Shown: positions 30,593 through 38,143 of the stretch, piece after piece | Numbering within the stretch: the first letter of the stretch is position 1 | How the letters are laid out: the number at the start of each line of letters is the position of its first letter | Virus record (IMG/VR): IMGVR_UViG_3300028274_000021 | Span: 1-38,440 of that record | From: a virus | Strand: one strand, 5' to 3' | DNA: 38,440 bases | Position numbers and translations under genes: made by a program | The notes under the pieces: model-generated | Told to the model about the DNA's origin: nothing | Seen by the model: only the letters and a program-made list of their open reading frames with translations | Database searches by the model: none

Positions 30593-31965
30593 AAAAACTT
30601 TTAATAATCGCTTTCGGGACTCTGATGTGTGGGATGGCCTTTGCGGGGGTTGGCCCATTCAAGGCATCTGAATACGCAAACAAGGCGGATGATATTTTGA
30701 AGCGGAATGCTTCAGGAGAAATCACATCCACAACTTCTACTGATACGCTCGGGAGTTCGAGCGATCGATGGGATAAAATTTGGGCCGATGATATCGACAC
30801 AACGGTTGCAACGATTGGTGGGCTTTCATCTGGTTCTGTTACGATTGATGTAACGGACGCAGAGGCTTTTCTTGTTAGAAAGGCAGGAGATACCGGAGAC
30901 GTTTTTACGGTCGACACAGTGGGATCACAGGTCAAATACCTCTCGACAGGGGTTTTTGGTGCGGCAGCAACACCGACTCTTTCTTTTGGAGATGGAGATA
31001 CGGGATTCTATGAAAGTGCTGATGATAACTTAATAATTTCCATCGGAGGGGCTTCAAGATATGAATTTACTAATACTATTTTTCAAAGCACTGGCTCACA
31101 TTGGGGTTTAAACAGGGTAACTCCTACTAATACAGCTCCTACTCTTTTACCAGCAAAGGGAGATAGCGACACGGGGATTGGAGAAAATGTGGGAGACCAA
31201 CTCTCTTTGATTGCAGGAGCAAAAGAAATGCTTCGTCTTTCTGAAACGGGAACGGCGACAACCGACCAAATAATTATCGCACCTGCTGGGATTATCGGTA
31301 CTACAACTACTCCTGCTTTAGCCTTTGGAGATGGGGATTCAGGATTTTATGAAAGTGCTGATGATGAGTTTAACCTGTCTATCGGTGGGACGGCATTATT
31401 TCAAGCACAGACGAATGGTATAATTTTTACGACTGGATCTTTTCGACCACAAATCAGAAACGTGAACCCGACTGCGACCTCCCCTGCATACGCTTTTTCA
31501 GCAGACACGAATACTGGTATCGGACGAGCAACCGCTGACCAACTCTCCCTCATCGCAGGAGGAGTAGAAGGAATCCGAATTACAGAGGCGACAAACATTA
31601 CAACTCAACTTGTAGATTCAGTAGGATTTGATGCTATCGATACCATTACCTACAACGGAACCACGACAACCGCGGATTGGGGAACTACAAATGTAGCTAC
31701 TATGACGTTCGGGGCTGGAAATATAGGAACGTTCGCCTTTACAGATCCTACGGTCGTGGGGCAAGCGGTTAAACTTAAGCTGATTCAAGATGGGACAGGT
31801 TCCCGGGTTGTGACCGCGTGGGATGCAGATATTCAATGGAGTGGTGGAGGAGCTGCCCCAACGCTCTCAACAGGGAGTGCAGCAGAGGACTGGGTTACTT
31901 GCATCTTTACTAACACGGGGGCAGGAAACCGGTATGATTGCTCTGCTTCTTTAGACTTTCAATAA
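30589..31965 (+). CDS. Exported tail-fibre-like repeat protein
   Basis: A signal peptide (MKKLLIIAFGTLMCGMAFA, cut before GVGP) leads to about 440 residues of fibre-type sequence. Four related units follow the pattern PxLxFGDxDTGFYESADDxLxxSIGG or its variant SDTGIGxxxxDQLSLIAGxxExxRL (starts near residues 128, 187, 244 and 303). Such units are found in phage tail fibres, which normally have no signal peptide. A C-terminal beta domain follows (TITYNGTTTTADWGTT...YDCSASLDFQ). The protein could be displayed on or released from the infected cell, or added to the virion outside the cytoplasm. Confidence 0.75.
   Translation: MKKLLIIAFGTLMCGMAFAGVGPFKASEYANKADDILKRNASGEITSTTSTDTLGSSSDRWDKIWADDIDTTVATIGGLSSGSVTIDVTDAEAFLVRKAGDTGDVFTVDTVGSQVKYLSTGVFGAAATPTLSFGDGDTGFYESADDNLIISIGGASRYEFTNTIFQSTGSHWGLNRVTPTNTAPTLLPAKGDSDTGIGENVGDQLSLIAGAKEMLRLSETGTATTDQIIIAPAGIIGTTTTPALAFGDGDSGFYESADDEFNLSIGGTALFQAQTNGIIFTTGSFRPQIRNVNPTATSPAYAFSADTNTGIGRATADQLSLIAGGVEGIRITEATNITTQLVDSVGFDAIDTITYNGTTTTADWGTTNVATMTFGAGNIGTFAFTDPTVVGQAVKLKLIQDGTGSRVVTAWDADIQWSGGGAAPTLSTGSAAEDWVTCIFTNTGAGNRYDCSASLDFQ
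30985..31367 (+). repeat. Internal near-identical DNA repeat in the exported fibre-like gene
   Basis: A ~44-base segment at 30985-31028 (TTTGGAGATGGAGATACGGG...) recurs with few changes at 31324-31367 (TTTGGAGATGGGGATTCAGG...), coding for FGDGD-TGFYESADD in both. It reflects duplication of one fibre unit. Confidence 0.7.
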
Positions 31966-31967
31966 AC

Positions 31968-32219
31968 ATGAATAAACACCTAAAAATTCTCGGAGGACTC
32001 GCTATTGTTGGTGGACTCGTGGTGGGCGTAGTGTCCATTAAATCAGAAGAATTGTGTGGAGAAAGTATAGAGGAGATGACAGCGCTTTCAAGCATAGACT
32101 ATGATAAAGCCACGAAGAAACTACAAGAACAAAACAATGGAGAATGTAAAAGTTTCCATAAAGAGATTACAAACACGGGAGAATTTTGCTTTACTCAAAC
32201 TGTAACTTGTAGGAAATGA
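31968..32219 (+). CDS. Membrane-anchored Cys-rich protein, 83 aa
   Basis: From the ATG at 31968 (MNKHLKILGGLAIVGGLVVG VVS) the N-terminus is a membrane helix or signal. The rest is polar with four cysteines (ELCGES, GECKS, EFCFTQ, TVTCRK), an even number as in disulphide-bonded exported proteins. The stop overlaps the next ATG. Not recognised. Confidence 0.6.
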   Translation: MNKHLKILGGLAIVGGLVVGVVSIKSEELCGESIEEMTALSSIDYDKATKKLQEQNNGECKSFHKEITNTGEFCFTQTVTCRK

Positions 32220-32998
32220 AAAAATTACTATTCAGCTTCTTTCTTTTAATCGCTCCGTTTGTATCGGTGGGAATTGCTGAATGTGCAATTGCACAGGGGA
32301 ATACGACGAGCTGGACTTCAACGGCGGCAACCAATACACACACGGATAATATTACGCATAATAATGACGATGGCGCCGGGAATGTCGTTGTTCTATTTGC
32401 TCAATTTAGCGACAGGGCAGGAAATGTTGAAAGCGCTACTTACAATGGAAGTGCAATGACACAGTTGGTCAATGGGGTTGATGTTGATACTTACAGGGGC
32501 GCAATTTATTACATCGTAGCAGGTGCGAGTGGCTCGAATACTTTGGCGGTCAATTCCTATACAGGGGCGATTGATGCGCGAACAGGGCTTGATGTTGATA
32601 GTTTCCCGAAGCGGAGAAGTTATTATGTAATCACTTTGAATGGAGTTGATCAAAGCACACCAGTCGGACAGTCGGGGCTTGATTATGTTACCGCATCACC
32701 ATTCACTACCGCCGTTACGTTGACAGGAGTTCTTGATAATTCATTTATTTATTCAAACAAGGTTGGAGATAATTCTTTTTCATCAACTCCGAGCGGTGGA
32801 ATCGCACAAATTGCCAGACCAACTTCTACATGGGGGAGTGAAATCATTGCGAGTGATACAACTGTTTCAGCAGGAAATTTGACTCAAACATTTACAGGAG
32901 GAGTCGGAAATGCACATTATCAAGGTTCAGTTGAGTTTTTGGAAGGAACTTTTGCGGATGACTCTACAAGTGCAATATTCTTTGGCTCAGGATTTTAA
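32216..32998 (+). CDS. Exported beta-sandwich protein, 260 aa
   Basis: A strong signal peptide (MKKLLFSFFLLIAPFVSVGI AECAIA) is followed by a domain with the pattern GNVVVLFAQFSDR...VESATYNGSAMTQLV...AIYYIVAGASGSNTLAV...YVITLNGVDQSTPVGQS. This order (VxVxYxGxxLT, YYxVxxPxxGxxTV, VxFxGVDQxxP) is a beta-sandwich module seen in secreted bacterial proteins and in some phage fibres. It could bind glycans or proteins at the cell surface. Function inferred. Confidence 0.7.
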   Translation: MKKLLFSFFLLIAPFVSVGIAECAIAQGNTTSWTSTAATNTHTDNITHNNDDGAGNVVVLFAQFSDRAGNVESATYNGSAMTQLVNGVDVDTYRGAIYYIVAGASGSNTLAVNSYTGAIDARTGLDVDSFPKRRSYYVITLNGVDQSTPVGQSGLDYVTASPFTTAVTLTGVLDNSFIYSNKVGDNSFSSTPSGGIAQIARPTSTWGSEIIASDTTVSAGNLTQTFTGGVGNAHYQGSVEFLEGTFADDSTSAIFFGSGF

Positions 32999-33486
32999 TG
33001 AAAAAATATTTTCTAACGGCCTCTGGGATTTTGTCGCTTCTGGCAGCAGGGGCTGGGTATAATAATCTTGATGTTCATATTTCTGTCAGTGGAGAGAAAG
33101 TAATTGTATTTGAGACAAAAACAGAGTGCCTGAAAGCAAAGAAGGGGATTATTAATATTTTCAAAAAGAAAGAATTGACACCGGACCAGGGTTTTGTTTT
33201 GGAGGCGTTTAATGGTCAATCGTGTGGGATTATTCTTGAAGAAGGTGTACCAGATATGGTCAACATGATGACCGTCACTGAAAGTAAAGTTTATTATTCT
33301 CCCTCGGATTATTCTAAGAGAAAAGATTCGTTGTATAAAAAATCAAAAGAAAACCCTACAAATATGACAATCTTTGAGCAGAGAGACCTTATTGGAATCG
33401 TTAATGAGGAAATGAAGAGGGCCGGAAAAAAAGGGTATAAGTCAATTTCCACGAACGACATTGTTATTGAGTTGGAAAAAAAGTAG
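32998..33486 (+). CDS. Exported/membrane-anchored protein, 162 aa
   Basis: The N-terminus (MKKYFLTASGILSLLAAGAG) is a short signal peptide or anchor. The rest is a mixed alpha/beta domain with two cysteines (TECLKAKK, GQSCGIIL) and a basic helix (DYSKRKDSLYKKSKENP). It overlaps the previous stop by one base and ends in TAG. It is the last of five consecutive exported or anchored proteins. Not recognised. Confidence 0.6.
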   Translation: MKKYFLTASGILSLLAAGAGYNNLDVHISVSGEKVIVFETKTECLKAKKGIINIFKKKELTPDQGFVLEAFNGQSCGIILEEGVPDMVNMMTVTESKVYYSPSDYSKRKDSLYKKSKENPTNMTIFEQRDLIGIVNEEMKRAGKKGYKSISTNDIVIELEKK

Positions 33487-33519
33487 ACAAAAAAATTTTT
33501 AACATTTACAATCAAATCG

Positions 33520-33669
33520 ATGGTAGATAAAAAACCAACAACCACTACAGAAGAAAGTACACCGCCTCGGAAGAAGCGGGCTTTTTATTCTCCCGATCTC
33601 GGGAAGTCGGTATTTGCCCACGACAACCAAGAGGCAAAAGAAATTGTTAATAAAAAACTTTCCAAATGA
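33520..33669 (+). CDS. Small hypothetical protein, 49 aa
   Basis: MVDKKPTTTTEESTPPRKKR, then AFYSPDLGKSVFAHDNQEAK and EIVNKKLSK. The stop overlaps the tail tube gene (ATGA), so it belongs to the tail operon. The FYSPDLGKSVFA..NQEAKEIV pattern recurs in small phage proteins near the tail tube; function unknown. In the same frame as the preceding TAG. Confidence 0.55.
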   Translation: MVDKKPTTTTEESTPPRKKRAFYSPDLGKSVFAHDNQEAKEIVNKKLSK

Positions 33670-34646
33670 GCAAACTCATAGGTCGTCGTACTCAGATAGC
33701 TATCGGTCGAGAAGAGGCCGCATACGGTACAAAGTCATCCCAGATTGTTGACATCCCGGTCCAGGAGATTTCCGTGGATCTGACAAAGGATGTTCTTTTG
33801 AATGACCAGGCCTATGCTCGAATTGAAGACAATCAAATTGGAAGTGCAATCGGTAAGAAAACAGCCGAGGTCACAATCTCTGGGATTACTTCTGGGGAGC
33901 TTATCGGTCAATTCTTGAAAGCCGCCTTTGGTACTCTTGTTACTGGGGCCGCTACACCGGTTGCCGGCGCAGAAACGCACACATTTACGGCGGAGCAAAC
34001 AAACGATGCGGATTCGTACTCAATCATTTACAAGGACGGAAACGACGCAAAACAAATCCTCGGAGCTGTTTTGAGCCGTCTTGAGATTAATATTGTGGTA
34101 GGGGAATGGGTAAATTATTCGGCGACATTTATTGGAATCTTCCCGGCAGATGCTACAGAAACAATTACACCGCTCACCGAGGAATTATTCACAGCCTCAC
34201 ACGCTGTTTGTAAGATTGCCACTCTTGTCGGAGGACTTGCCGCCGCAAGCGCAGTTCCACTTGAAACAGGGACGATTGTTATTGAGAAAAACACGGAGGC
34301 ACATTTCACATGGGGTTCTCACGATGTTTCAAAGGTTCACAACAAACAACTTTCAATTACAGCCGACTTCGAATTGCTTTACGACGACAGTTCATACTTT
34401 GACGACTTTGATCAGCACACCGTTATGGCCATGTCGATCACTCTCACGACTGATGCCTTCATCACAGGAACGACACCGTTCTCTTTGGCGATTACAATCC
34501 CGACTTATCAAATTTCGGAGTTCAGCAATCCTCGCCCATTGGATGAGCTTGTTCGACAGTCTTTCTCTATCAAGGCAGAATACGACACCGTCACTTCAAA
34601 AATGGCCGATGCAGTTCTTGTAAATACTGCAGGAAATACTTACTAA
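33666..34646 (+). CDS. Major tail tube protein
   Basis: The 326-residue protein begins GRRTQIAIGREEAAYGTKSS, typical of siphophage tail tube proteins. Later patterns are VTISGITSGELIGQFLKAAF, SYSIIYKDGNDAKQILGAVL and LSITADFELLYDDSSYFDDF. The C-terminal LPITIPTYQ-like strand (LAITIPTYQISEFS) is also usual. It polymerises around the tape measure to form the tail tube. Confidence 0.82.
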   Translation: MSKLIGRRTQIAIGREEAAYGTKSSQIVDIPVQEISVDLTKDVLLNDQAYARIEDNQIGSAIGKKTAEVTISGITSGELIGQFLKAAFGTLVTGAATPVAGAETHTFTAEQTNDADSYSIIYKDGNDAKQILGAVLSRLEINIVVGEWVNYSATFIGIFPADATETITPLTEELFTASHAVCKIATLVGGLAAASAVPLETGTIVIEKNTEAHFTWGSHDVSKVHNKQLSITADFELLYDDSSYFDDFDQHTVMAMSITLTTDAFITGTTPFSLAITIPTYQISEFSNPRPLDELVRQSFSIKAEYDTVTSKMADAVLVNTAGNTY

Positions 34647-34658
34647 TAATCCCCACGA

Positions 34659-34970
34659 ATGAATATCACGCTCCCCGTGTCCAAGAAGAAAGTTGAACTT
34701 AAAGAAGTGCTTTTGCACGGAGAAGTTCGAGATTTTGAACTTAATGTTTTCAGAAAGATTCAGGAAGAAGGAAACGGCGGGGATATGGCCTGGTGCATTG
34801 GCCAGAAATTAAAATCTGACATGGTGGCTTTGCTGGTTGTGAAAGAGCTTGACGGCAATCCTCTCACCCCAGAGATATTGGCCTCGCTCGAAGAGCCGGA
34901 TGCTCAGTTCATAATCACTGAGTCAAACAAAGCTTACGAGGCTGTTAAAAAAAAATCTCTCTCTCAGTAA
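34659..34970 (+). CDS. Tail assembly chaperone, upstream frame (gpG-like)
   Basis: The 103-residue product lies between tail tube and tape measure, the invariant site of the G/GT chaperone pair. It contains EVLLHGEVRDFELNVFRKIQ and a C-terminal TPEILASLEEPDAQFIITES. It ends just after a run of nine A (34947-34955). A fraction of ribosomes probably slip there into the second frame to make the longer G-T product, which recruits tail tube subunits to the tape measure. Confidence 0.75.
   Translation: MNITLPVSKKKVELKEVLLHGEVRDFELNVFRKIQEEGNGGDMAWCIGQKLKSDMVALLVVKELDGNPLTPEILASLEEPDAQFIITESNKAYEAVKKKSLSQ
34947..34955 (+). promoter_or_regulatory. Slippery run A9 for programmed frameshift
   Basis: GTT AAA AAA AAA TCT: nine A directly before the end of the chaperone frame. 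The downstream frame is +1 relative to the first, so a -2 (as in phage Mu) or a +1 shift is needed; a homopolymer allows either tRNA slip. Confidence 0.6.
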
Positions 34971-35160
34971 GGAAGAAAAACAGGCGATCAAGATTTTCCT
35001 CAAAGCTGGGACTTCAAAAAATCCTCTCCCGAAAGAATGGGAGGATTATCATTTGTGTAAAGAGATGGGCTGGTCCTATCAAGAGTTAAAAGCGACGCCA
35101 ATCAACGTCATTGCAAAATTTATCCAGATCGGTAATATTGTAGCGGACAACCGAAAATAA
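34954..35160 (+). CDS. Tail assembly chaperone, downstream frame (T part of G-T fusion)
   Basis: The frame has no start codon near its beginning (first ATG at about 35066) but codes for NLSLSKEEKQAIKIFLKAGT, WEDYHLCKEMGWSYQELKAT and PINVIAKFIQIGNIVADN. The KEMGW...ELxATP pattern fits T domains of siphophage chaperones. It is read by frameshift from the upstream gene, giving a fusion of about 170 residues. Its TAA overlaps the tape measure ATG. Confidence 0.7.
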   Translation, partial: NLSLSKEEKQAIKIFLKAGTSKNPLPKEWEDYHLCKEMGWSYQELKATPINVIAKFIQIGNIVADNRK

Positions 35161-37310
35161 TGGATCAAGAATTAAAAATCATTCTCAAAGCGGTCAACGC
35201 CTCAAAGAAAGAAATGAAGGCGGCTCGTGATGATTTAAAAAAGCTGACAACTGAGGCGGGGAAAACACAGAAAGGAATTAAGGGGCTTGATGATCAGCAA
35301 TCGAAACTAAAAAATTCTACACAGAAGCTCGGGGACACCCTAAAGCGATTTGTGGGTTTTGCTGTTTTGGCCACTGGAATAAAGAAGGCTTTTGATGTAG
35401 CCGGGCAGTTCGAACAGCGGATGTCGGACATTTCAACTCTGATCTCCGGGGATTCTACGAAGTCAATTGCGGCCCTGAAGGATGGGATTGTGGAGCTTTC
35501 TAAATCTTTGCCAAAATCTGCAGACGAACTCGGGGCGAGTGCGTATGCGATCTTTTCTGCTGGGGTGACGGATGCTGGCGAGGCATTGAAGGTCCTGGAG
35601 GCATCGGCCAAGTTGGCCATTGCTGGTTTGGGTACAACAGAACAGGCCACAAACCTCATGACTTCTGCGATTAACTCGTTCAAGAACGAAGGGCTTTCTG
35701 CCTCAAAGATTGCGGACATCCTTTTCACGACTGTTAAAAACGGAAAAACTACGGTTGCGGAATTGAGCCAGGGGTTCGGTGCGGTTGCCGGTCAGGTTGC
35801 TGCGACTGGTATTAAATTCGATGAGTTCATGGCTTCTGTTTCAGCGCTCACAACTGTTGGGGTTCCAGCGGCACAGGCCTACACACAACTCAGGGCCGTC
35901 ATAGCAGGCCTCACAAGGGAGACAGCGGAGTCTAAGGAAGTATTCGATGAATTGAACGTTAAAACATTTAAAGAGCTTATAGCGACCACTGGGGGGCTCA
36001 CACCGGCACTCGGTGAAATTGCCCGGGTCCTGGGGGATGATGATGCAAAAGCATTGAAGCTCGTGGGGTCCACAGAGGCACTTGCTGCGATTATTTCACT
36101 GACAACAGTTGTCGGAGATTCTTACACGGCAACGCTGAAGGATATGCGGGATGAAACGGAGAACTTGTCGGAGGCCGTTGACAAACAAAAAGTTACATTC
36201 AAGGCTCAGTCTGACCTTCTAAGAAATCAGTTAAATGCAGCACTTATTGATTTAGGAGGAGAAATACTTCCGGCTGTTTCAAAAGAAATGAGTTTTTTAA
36301 CGGGCCAGGCTGGTATGCTAGAGGATGCTATCGATCGACCAATTTTCAAACCAAACAGTGATTTAATTTCTTTTTTCAATGTTATCGCCGATGGTATTAG
36401 CTACACAGCACAAGTGATAGACGACCTTTCTACAAAATTTAAAGTAGCACAAGTGTTTTTCAGCAAGTCTCCATTCGAACGAGTCTTTGGAAAAGATAAT
36501 GGAGAGGATAAAAAAAAGGTTGCCGAAATTGTTGATGCTTTCGAGAAAAGAACCGGAGACAGAAAGGCGGAGAGGGTGAAGAGAGATCTTCCAAGGATTG
36601 ATTTTGCGGCTGCTGAGGCAAAAATAGCAGAAGGAGAAGAACTCCTTGCGCTGCGACAAAAGACACTTGATGATATCGCAAAACTTCAAAAGGAGTTCAG
36701 GTTCAAGGAGATGTCAGATGGGAAGCGAGAGTTTCGTGAAAAACAAATTGAGGAAGAAAAAGACAAAGTCAATAGTATCAAAAACCTGGAAGAATTAAAA
36801 AAGGTTTCCGAAGACTTCAAGACTCGTTTTGGCATAGACTCTGACGAAAACATAAAGAGTCAAAAAGAAACAGCAACCGCGGCAGAAGAAATGGTAAAGA
36901 CAATCTCTACTGGGTATTCTAATCTTGAGACTCGAGTAGGAGATTCTGTAGATGATATCGTTGCCAAAAACAAAAAGCTCATGGAAGAACTTCAAAAGTT
37001 CAGAGCTTTGACCGCCGGGGAAGGACCAGACACGAGAACGGATTTTGAAGTTGCGGCACAGGCGAATATACCGGATCCTGCTGCTGGTGGGATTCTTACG
37101 CCTCCGAATGCAGACTTCAACCCACAGTATCCAGGGCGCGCACTCAGTAGGATACAAGACAACGTCAGGGAAAGAGGCGGTGGGTCCACTCTCACTGTAA
37201 ACTTCAACAACCCTGTAATTGACACTCCAGCCCGAGAGGCAACATTAATTGAAAGGTTGAAAATCGGACTCGGACGAGACTTTGCTAAATCTAACCTTGC
37301 AAGCGGATAA
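35160..37310 (+). CDS. Tape measure protein (TP901 type)
   Basis: The 716-residue protein has an N-terminal coiled coil (ILKAVNASKKEMKAARDDLK) and the TP901 core (about 85-260: ISTLISGDSTKSIAALKDGI, SADELGASAYAIFSAGVTDA, KNGKTTVAELSQGFGAVAGQ). A charged helical region (about 440-610) and a Gly/Pro-rich end complete it. Length sets tail length; at ~1.5 angstrom per residue of helix this suggests roughly 100 nm. No lysozyme or peptidase motif seen. Confidence 0.9.
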   Translation: MDQELKIILKAVNASKKEMKAARDDLKKLTTEAGKTQKGIKGLDDQQSKLKNSTQKLGDTLKRFVGFAVLATGIKKAFDVAGQFEQRMSDISTLISGDSTKSIAALKDGIVELSKSLPKSADELGASAYAIFSAGVTDAGEALKVLEASAKLAIAGLGTTEQATNLMTSAINSFKNEGLSASKIADILFTTVKNGKTTVAELSQGFGAVAGQVAATGIKFDEFMASVSALTTVGVPAAQAYTQLRAVIAGLTRETAESKEVFDELNVKTFKELIATTGGLTPALGEIARVLGDDDAKALKLVGSTEALAAIISLTTVVGDSYTATLKDMRDETENLSEAVDKQKVTFKAQSDLLRNQLNAALIDLGGEILPAVSKEMSFLTGQAGMLEDAIDRPIFKPNSDLISFFNVIADGISYTAQVIDDLSTKFKVAQVFFSKSPFERVFGKDNGEDKKKVAEIVDAFEKRTGDRKAERVKRDLPRIDFAAAEAKIAEGEELLALRQKTLDDIAKLQKEFRFKEMSDGKREFREKQIEEEKDKVNSIKNLEELKKVSEDFKTRFGIDSDENIKSQKETATAAEEMVKTISTGYSNLETRVGDSVDDIVAKNKKLMEELQKFRALTAGEGPDTRTDFEVAAQANIPDPAAGGILTPPNADFNPQYPGRALSRIQDNVRERGGGSTLTVNFNNPVIDTPAREATLIERLKIGLGRDFAKSNLASG

Positions 37311-38143
37311 TGTATAATACAATTCTTTTTAACGGCTCGCTTTATAACGGAAATTTTAACCTCGGAGGAATCCTTACGTCCACAGAGGATATTTCTTTCA
37401 ATGGATTTGGTCTACAGAATAACAATATTATCACTTCAAATATAAATGTTGAGGATATTGAGAGGGACTTCCAAACGGTCCCAGTGCCTAACGGTCATGG
37501 ACAAATATTAAACTCTGACTTCTGGCGGTCTAAAAGGATTGTTATCAGTGGTGTTTTAACTCATTCCACTCGAGCGCAATTAGAGGATTTGATTTTTAAT
37601 TTCAAAAAAGCCCTGTCGGTCCAGTCAAAAAACTTCGATCGCCTGATGGGGGATGGTTCAAAGCGAAGATGGATTTGTACTGCCACAAATGTGAAAGTAG
37701 ATGCTTCACAGCACTACGCGATCACTCGTGCGACGTTTTCTGCTTCTTTTGATGTGTTGGTTCCGTTCGGGCAAGACACGTCATACACAGCAAAGAGTTT
37801 CACGGTTTCGGATCTTATTTTTTCCGAGATTTTGGAAAACACCGGAAACGCCCCGGCGAATCCTGTTTTTATTTTAATTATTACCACGGCAGACACGGTG
37901 TCTGCGATAAATATCAAGAACAACACAACCAACCAGGAGATTGAAATCACCGAAACAATAACCGCCGGAGATGTGTTGATATTCGATTCTAGCACAATGA
38001 CGGTGACACAAAACGGAACAGAGATTGATTTTGATGGACAGTTCCCTATACTTGACCCCGAAAGTAACTCCTACACAATCACGGCAACAGGAACGTCGAT
38101 TGCGTACGAGCTCACTGCCAAAACTTTATCCAAATACTTATGA
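37310..38143 (+). CDS. Distal tail protein (Dit-like)
   Basis: The 277-residue protein follows the tape measure with overlapping stop/start. It has MYNTILFNGSLYNGNFNLGG at its start and an FWRSKRIVISGVLTHSTRAQ LEDLIFNFKK segment (strand pair then helix). A beta-rich C-terminus is marked by FPILDPESNSYTITATG. This is the Dit N-terminal ring domain plus galectin-like C-terminal domain. It forms the hub ring at the tail tip to which fibres attach. Confidence 0.78.
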   Translation: MYNTILFNGSLYNGNFNLGGILTSTEDISFNGFGLQNNNIITSNINVEDIERDFQTVPVPNGHGQILNSDFWRSKRIVISGVLTHSTRAQLEDLIFNFKKALSVQSKNFDRLMGDGSKRRWICTATNVKVDASQHYAITRATFSASFDVLVPFGQDTSYTAKSFTVSDLIFSEILENTGNAPANPVFILIITTADTVSAINIKNNTTNQEIEITETITAGDVLIFDSSTMTVTQNGTEIDFDGQFPILDPESNSYTITATGTSIAYELTAKTLSKYL

